Positions 44,690 to 50,007 of a DNA stretch of 50,007 bases are shown piece by piece. The stretch is from Gamarada debralockiae (Eukaryota > Ascomycota > Leotiomycetes > Helotiales > Hyphodiscaceae), in assembly GCA_002803225.1 (NCBI GenBank), contig NXFV01001550.1, positions 1-50,007 on the forward strand, read 5' to 3'. Made by a program: the position numbers and the translations under genes. A model generated the notes under the pieces. That model was not told where the DNA came from. It was given only the letters and a program-made list of their open reading frames with translations, and did not search any database. Numbering within the stretch: position 1 is the first letter of the stretch; each line of letters starts with the position of its first letter.

Positions 44690-45145
44690 CAGAATAGACC
44701 CGGCTATAAGAGGTCATCTGCCACTTTCCTAAGGACTTGAGTCCGGAAGATATTGTCCAACACTGGATTGTGTGATCGATCTAATGGTGGCGCTCTGTTC
44801 TTGGTGGGAGGAACCACGGCCTAAGCGGCGCTTAGTCGCGAGTCATGATAGCTCTAGCGATACTTCCTCTGATAGAGAGACTCTCAAAGAGGATCCTTTG
44901 AGTGAATCATCTATAGACCTAGATCTCTTTACTCTTATTTATGAGAAGACACAGTGTATCTTTTGTAAGAAGAGCTTCTCCCGGCTAGCAAAGATGATGG
45001 ACCACGTGGAGAGCCACCTGCGTAGGGAGCCAGCTGAAACAGTAGCCTGCCGCCATGAAGTACACAAGGCCACGAAGTTAGTTCTCCGCAGGTTCAATTA
45101 GTTCAAGCATCATGTTCAAGTTGTGCACCGCGTTATACTTCGGGG
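44690..45145 (+). pseudogene. Relic of a DUF3435 (crypton/Starship-type recombinase) protein C-terminus
   Basis: The plus strand keeps the C-terminal part of a DUF3435-type protein. First comes FPKDLSPEDIVQHWIV, then DLMVALCSWWEEPRPKRR, an acidic/Ser linker, and a zinc-finger-like end TQCIFCKKSFSRLAKMMDHV with ESHL, PAETVACRHEVHK and, after one stop, FKHHVQVVHRVIL. The KMMDHVE-x-HL and FKxHV-xx-VH spacing is what I associate with the tail of these proteins. DUF3435 covers the tyrosine recombinases of cryptons and the captains of Starship elements. At least two in-frame stops and the absence of the upstream catalytic domain show it is dead. Recognition is by eye, so family assignment is moderate. 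Confidence 0.5.
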
Positions 45146-46092
45146 ACCAAGGTATGTGCACTAGAGAATAGAGACTGCTCTGGATTTTATAGACATGTTC
45201 CTAGACAACCCTAGATAATGGGCTCCGGGAAGGCCTGTGGGGCTGTAACTGCATTATAGAGAATGTGTCTGGCCTTGTATCTTCCCTTTTATAACTATCT
45301 ATTCTCTCTTACTTCACATATCGGGCCGCAGTTTCGCTTATTGTGTCAAACCGATCAGGGCAATGGGGGTTTTGGTAGATCTATGTTGCATAACCTGGAG
45401 TCAAAGAATAGAATTATATATCATTTCAATCATACTTTAGTGGGGGCAGCGCAGTACGTCTTCCACAAATCGACCGCCGACCATACACCAGTGATCTTGA
45501 GCTATCACGACACGACATGAAATCTTACCAGCATAACGAGACGGGAAGGGTGTGATGAGATCGGATAGGATCCTCATGGCTGTATGATGTAGTACTGGCA
45601 TTTGGTTTCATGAAGGATACCTTCGTTTCAATCCGAATTCATTTTATCTCAATCCCGAGAGATTTATTTCGGACATCAGACTTGATCTCATGGTTCTGTG
45701 ATCTACAGTCCAAGGGATGTCGCCTTGTACGGTTGTCATTCTCGTCTGAAAGCGTCGACTGGCCCACTTCATACGTTCATGCTTACTCCTCTCTAATCCC
45801 AGCACGTGTTCAATGCCGTTGGCACGTTGATCACAATCAGCAATCTCAACAACATTTGATATAAGGTACGATAGCGGTGTTGAGCCACGTGGAGTAGCAC
45901 CGAATTGATTTTGAATCGACACTCAAATGGCAACACAATAGGTTTGAGATGGAACAAAAATTGAAACTCAACCCAACAACTGCCCTTCTCATTCAGAAAA
46001 ACATCCCATTTCTCTTCATCACCATGCTTAACTTCAACTCTGGTGGTCAAAAGGACAAGTATTCCTGCAATGGTCATGATTCAACATTTTTC
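45146..46092. other. Spacer in the transposon-rich region
   Basis: No supported gene. Overlapping short ORFs on both strands (45263-46077) lack motifs. The sequence may continue the decayed recombinase element. Confidence 0.4.
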
Positions 46093-46680
46093 CTATCTCG
46101 TATGTGTTTCGTGTGACTTCCACCCGTTCATAGCACTGACTAAGCTGCCACAAGTTGCTGTACTGCTGCTGTATAGCTTCCTTGATGACTGAGCACTCCA
46201 CTGTAGAGTACCATCTGGAATTATAGCATCGATGGTGTGATATGGTCCCTCACTCGTGGACTCGCTCTGCCAGCGTGTGAGAGGGTCTTGGTTGTGGGGT
46301 CCCGTGGTGGAGATTGTTGAGTATGAAGACCAGTGTCTTGGTATTGTGATGTAGCTTGCTGGGCTGTTTGGAAAGGTATTCATATAGTTTGGGGCCGTAT
46401 GAGTGAGTAGAGGTAAATTGTCGTTCATCACTACTAGGCGGTGCTCTTCAGTGATGTCAAAGTAGATGGGATAGTCGTTGCTCACGGATGAGGTACGGTC
46501 CTCGATAATGTCGAGCTGACTGGGATAGTTGCTCTCGGCCGGGAAGGTAGGCATGACATAAGTGTTATTGCCTGGGAAGACAGACGGCGTCCTAAACTCC
46601 TGTGGAAGTGGTGAGGGCGAAGGGTCGTTGGCATGGTATGTATCCTTGGCTGACTTAGTGGGTTGTGAATGAGCACCCAT
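46093..46680 (-). CDS. Hypothetical Ser/Thr/Pro-rich protein
   Basis: A single-exon frame of 195 aa from ATG 46680 (MGAHSQPTKSAKD) to TAG at 46093. An in-frame ATG 10 codons upstream is possible. Composition is rich in Ser, Thr, Pro, Asn and Tyr, without signal peptide, membrane segment or known domain; the segment FDITEEHRLVVMNDNLPLLT is the most ordered-looking. It is divergent from the Clr5-ankyrin gene and shares its 1.1-kb promoter region with the CCAAT-containing array. It could be a real fast-evolving gene or a chance ORF; length with balanced codon use makes the former somewhat more likely. Confidence 0.4.
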   Translation of the reverse strand: MGAHSQPTKSAKDTYHANDPSPSPLPQEFRTPSVFPGNNTYVMPTFPAESNYPSQLDIIEDRTSSVSNDYPIYFDITEEHRLVVMNDNLPLLTHTAPNYMNTFPNSPASYITIPRHWSSYSTISTTGPHNQDPLTRWQSESTSEGPYHTIDAIIPDGTLQWSAQSSRKLYSSSTATCGSLVSAMNGWKSHETHTR

Positions 46681-46924
46681 AATGATTAGATAATGATAGA
46701 AGACGATCACTAGAAAGAGGAAAGAGATTTTGAAAAAAAATAATTGACTTGAGGAAATTTGAGAGGATAGAGAAGAACTCTCAGGGGGGCCGCAAGGGAA
46801 GAGGGATACATATATTATTTCTAATAAATATGATATCGAGGCGATTGCTTGTTAAGAGAAGATAGGAGCCTGTGAAGAAGATTTTGGATACAGCAAATAA
46901 CGATACAGTAAGTGGCAGGCACGG

Positions 46925-46983
46925 CCCAGCAAAGCGTGAGTCTCGACTTGCCAGCTTTTCGTTGTCACGCTGGGCTGGCCTTC
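46925..46983. repeat. Imperfect inverted repeat
   Basis: GGCCCAGC-AAAGCGTGA and, downstream, TCACGCTGGG-CTGGCC form opposing arms inside the spacer, between array copies 1 and 2. Confidence 0.4.
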
Positions 46984-47061
46984 GGTGAGCGCAATAACAT
47001 CTGAAAATGCCCCCGCTCAGCCTGGGGAGGATTTTGGTTTCTGCCAATAGAAGTGACAATG

Positions 47062-47099
47062 CTCATGAGGAGACACTAGGCTCATGAGGAGACACTAGG
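47062..47099 (+). repeat. Two perfect 19-bp tandem copies
   Basis: CTCATGAGGAGACACTAGG occurs twice head-to-tail without mismatch (47062-47080, 47081-47099), followed by a partial third start CTCGAG. A recent duplication within the spacer. Confidence 0.9.
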
Positions 47100-47644
47100 C
47101 TCGAGAGCTAGCAAAAATTTTATATATCCTACCAGGAAAGAGCGCGTGAAATAGGGGAAACAGATTTTGGGTTCTCCCAATCGAGCAGTCGCGATACTTC
47201 TGTGAATTGAGCCTCGCTATAGGGATTCAAACAGCGATCCTGAAATGATTACCGCAGTAGCTTACAGGTGTGCGAGGTACTGCAAAGAGATTTTGGATAG
47301 CACCATTGACCATTGTCAGCGTGAGGTCTGAGCCTTGTGGCTTGGGGTGAATCCAATAGAGGCCTGACAAGGAGATTATGTAAAAAATCTTTTATCTCGC
47401 TAATTGAAATACACTGCGAAGGCTAAAACTTTTCGGCCTCTCTGTCCGCACGACTGCCTCAGAGGACTCATCTGGTGAAGGATCCAGGGGGTATCGAAGA
47501 TTTTGGAGCAGACCAATTGATCGGCCAGGGAGGAATCATTTGGCGCCAAATGTGGGGCGACCAGAAGATTTCGGTCGCAGCCAATAGAAGGCGTCAACGT
47601 CGCGAACACCCATCGCCCTTGAACACCCAGGAACCAAGACTTGA

Positions 47645-47690
47645 GATTTATTTTATTTTATTTTTAAAAAAAAATTTAATTTTATCAGCG
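47645..47690. repeat. AT-rich low-complexity tract upstream of Clr5-ANK start
   Basis: TTTATTTTATTTT-type run followed by poly-A and TTTAATTTT, about 70-115 bp before the start codon. It may act as a nucleosome-depleted promoter element. Confidence 0.6.
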
Positions 47691-47760
47691 TTGTATCTGT
47701 TCGTCTATGCAAATTCCCACCAACACCGCTTCTCTACCCAAATACTTACTCTTATTCACA

Positions 47761-50007
47761 ATGTCGCCCAGCGAAAGAGAATGGAACTGGAACAAAAACA
47801 AAGACATAATACGAAATCTGTACATAGTGGAAGACAAGACGCTCGAGCAAGTCATCAAAATTATGGCTGACTCCCACAACTTTTCCCCAACGTAAGGCGC
47901 CGTTTCTGAGCACCAACGAAGAAGCTAACAGCTCATAAGTAAAGCACAGTACGAGCGTCGTATTAGGCAATGGCGTTTCCGCAAGAACTTAAGGCGATCT
48001 GAATGGCAAGCTATCGATTATAAATTGCTTAAGAGGAAGAGAGAGAAAGAAAGTAATGTGTACATCGACGGCATACTTGTGCCTAGGGAGAAGATTCAGA
48101 AGGAGACATCACGCAACTACGTATCCACTGTAGAGAAATTCCAACGAGGTAATCTACAATATAATTAGAGAATTTCTATGACTAACGCCTGCTTAGCTCG
48201 AAGTCCAAAGACACCTGAAGGAGTTTTAATCCGTACACCTTCCCCGCTATTACCCATCGCTCGTCGGCTAGATAACCTTCCGTGGTTTAAATTCCAGAAC
48301 CAGTTCCACAAGTTTTTAAAGGCTCAAGGCAGTACGAACCTCAATCTCTGACAAAGCAGACGTTCCGTACTAATATTAGGATAGTTGAGTTCAAAGCTTA
48401 CAGTTCGGTCAATCATATTCCTGCCTCTAGTTTGACAATGGTCGAACATCATATCCATCCTATTGAGAACCATTCTTTATTGCATCAACACTGGAATCAT
48501 CCTCAGTCTGATTACATTACCGGTAGCCCGAGCGGTTTTTCCATGGACGGTCCTCAGTTGGATCTGACTATAAGCGATCTGGCATTTCCTGGAATCCCCA
48601 GGACAATATTAGACCCACCAGATTTGAAGCGAACAGTGAAATCAATCGAGGACACATCAAAAACTGTACAAGTTATTCCCTCCCCTTGGTCTTCCAATTC
48701 GTCTATCCATAATAGTAAGGAAAATATCCAGGCCATACACAAGTATCTCCGAAATTTCATCTTGGAGCAGCATGATGAGGAGCTTTGGGAAAACATTCGG
48801 ATAATCTTTGGGCCTGTCTACAAAGATGGATTACTACACTTCCTGAATCACATAATTAATCTGCTATCAAACAATCTTCTTTCAGAGAAGAAGATCAACG
48901 AATTCGTTCAATGGGTTGATCAAATTCAGGGAGGAGACCGATTACTCGCATCTTTACTCTCTATTAACTCGCTAACGATTAAAGCATGTGCATCAAACCT
49001 CCTGATAGGCGCACTACGAGTTAATAACGTAACAATCACACGTATTTTACTCAATGCTGGAGTAAATCCCAATTCGCCTAAGGGTTACAATCAAAATATT
49101 CCTCTTCAGTATGCTATAAAGTACGGAGACATCGAATTGGTTCGGATTCTGCTTGATGCCGACGCAGATGTCAACGCCCAAGCCCTAGATAGTGTAGGTG
49201 GGCAGACCGCACTCCAAGCGGCAGCAGAGAGGGGAAACATCGAGCTAGTCCGGGTTCTGCTTGAAGTTGGTGCAGATGTCAACGCCCTTCCAGCTAAGTG
49301 GAAGGGGCGGACTGTACTCCAAGCGGCAGCAGAGAGGGGAAACATCAAGCTAGTCCGGGTTCTGCTTGAAGCCGGTGCAGATGTCAACGCCCTTCCAGGT
49401 AATGAGAATGGCCGGACTGCACTCCAAGCGGCAGCAGAGGAGGGGAACATCAAGCTGGTCCGGGTTCTACTTGAAGCCGGTGCAGATGTCAACGCCCCTC
49501 CAGGTGATTGGGGGGGGCGGACTGCACTCCAAGCGGCAGCAGGGGAAGGGAACATCGAGCTAGTCCGGGTTCTGCTTGAAGTTGGTGCAGATGTCAACGC
49601 CCTTCCAGCTAAGTGGAAGGGGCGGACTGTACTCCAAGCGGCGGCAGAGAGGGGAAACATCGAGCTAGTCCGGGTTCTGCTTGAAGTTGGTGCAAATGTC
49701 AACGCCCTTCCAGCTAAGTGGAAGGGGCGGACTGTACTCCAAGCGGCAGCAGAGAGGGGAAACATCGAGCTAGTCCGGGTTCTGCTTGAAGTTGGTGCAG
49801 ATGTCAACGCCCTTCCAGCTAAGTGGAAGGGGCGGACTGTACTCCAAGCGGCAGTAAAGAAGGGAAACATCGAGGTAATCCGGGTTCTGCTTGAAGCCGG
49901 TGCAGATGTTAACGCCCTTCCAGCTTCGTTAGAGGGGCAGACTGCACTCCAAGCGGCAGTAAAGAAGGGAAACATCGAGGTAATCCGGGTTCTGCTTGAA
50001 GCCGGTG
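47761..50007 (+). CDS. Clr5-domain protein with ankyrin-repeat tail (partial, runs off right edge)
   Basis: Exons 47761-47891, 47940-48148, 48197-48331 and 48385 to the edge (introns 48, 48 and 53 nt) are in frame. Residues 1-70 form a Clr5 domain: an N-terminal helix with Trp (EWNWNKNKDIIRNLYIVEDK), then TLEQVIKIM, and TKAQYERRIRQWRFRKNL, the family's basic helix across intron 1. A disordered middle follows, then a helical segment (LRNFILEQHDEELWENIR...). From about 49030 there are ankyrin repeats, at least nine complete (one divergent, one of 36 and seven of 35 residues) plus the start of another at the edge. Clr5 is named from a fission yeast silencing factor; in filamentous fungi it heads many large repeat proteins of unknown role. 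No NACHT or NB-ARC domain is visible. The exon 4 acceptor GATAG (48384) is used because the nearer TTAG leads to a stop. Confidence 0.85.
49248..50007 (+). repeat. 105-bp tandem repeats encoding near-identical ankyrin units
   Basis: Units begin with GTC/ATC at 49248, 49353, 49458, 49563, 49668, 49773, 49878 and 49983, an exact 105-bp (35-codon) period. Long stretches are identical between units at the DNA level. Most amino-acid differences fall in the six-residue beta-hairpin tip (PAKWKG, PGNENG, PGDWGG, PASLEG) and the short EERG-type turn. The array continues past the window. Confidence 0.95.

Larger units (their letters stand above)
46880..47590 (+). repeat. Array of GATTTTGG-N6-CCAAT motifs in the Clr5-ANK upstream spacer
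   Basis: Six same-strand copies begin at 46880, 47030, 47163, 47289, 47499 and 47567. In each, GATTTTGG (GATTTCGG in the last) is followed after exactly six bases by CCAAT or a one- or two-base variant (CAAAT, CCAAT, CCAAT, CCATT, CCAAT, CCAAT), often continuing as AGA. A weaker copy ends in CCAATAGA at 47352-47359, and a partial GATTTTGA lies at 46725. Spacing varies from 68 to 210 bp. CCAAT is the core of the fungal CBC/HAP site, but the fixed partner is not a motif I know. It may be an eroded minisatellite or a cis-regulatory array. Confidence 0.6.

Noticed and set aside
49106..49975. 289-codon minus-strand ORF made of repeats (SAPTSSRTRTSSMFP type)
   Set aside because: It is the antisense shadow of the 105-bp ankyrin units; the plus strand encodes a recognisable protein.
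1..50007. tRNA, rRNA or CRISPR loci
   Set aside because: I looked for T-loop-like GGTTCGA contexts and regular short spaced repeats; none gave a credible cloverleaf or array.

Overview
The window is nuclear DNA of a filamentous ascomycete (Pezizomycotina). Genes carry several short introns, mostly 45-115 nt, with GTRAGT-like donors, CTRAC-like branch sites and YAG acceptors. Typical fungal families are present: a TOM1-type HECT ligase, Ctf8, a FAS1 GPI protein, 2EXR-like proteins and a Clr5-ankyrin protein. The overall feel is leotiomycete-like, but that placement is inference; no marker in the window decides it. All gene models were spliced by eye and checked for frame across junctions.

Left part (1-14.3 kb) is accessory. 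A partial unknown gene leaves the left edge on the minus strand. It is followed by a possible remnant of a tailoring locus: a 105-aa ABM-type monooxygenase in three exons, a group A FAD monooxygenase broken by one in-frame TGA where TGG is expected, and, divergently, an intact short-chain dehydrogenase. No backbone synthase is present. Two non-autonomous transposons with clear terminal inverted repeats and an 80-bp direct duplication lie in the spacers. Next come two neighbouring genes of a fungal 2EXR/F-box-like family, one with two frameshifts, then a secreted two-FAS1-domain protein.

Central part (15-42.1 kb) is core genome: a TBC-domain RabGAP (minus), head-to-head with a giant 8-exon HECT E3 ligase of the TOM1/HUWE1 type (4,172 aa), ribose-phosphate pyrophosphokinase, ribosomal protein S6 with two micro-exons, CTF8 with an upstream MluI-box, a YjlB-like cupin protein, a small membrane protein and an aldehyde dehydrogenase.

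Right part (42.1-50 kb) is a transposon graveyard leading into a fast-evolving gene. It holds a palindromic element, a decayed Tc1/mariner copy whose transposase has lost its catalytic middle, and a relic of the C-terminus of a DUF3435 (tyrosine-recombinase type) protein. These are followed by an unknown S/T/P-rich ORF and a Clr5-domain protein whose ankyrin tail is built of nearly identical 105-bp units running off the right edge. The spacer upstream of this gene carries at least six same-strand copies of GATTTTGG-N6-CCAAT (or close variants) with an invariant 6-nt spacer. The Clr5-ankyrin gene with its repeats and this array is the most interesting candidate for something undescribed.
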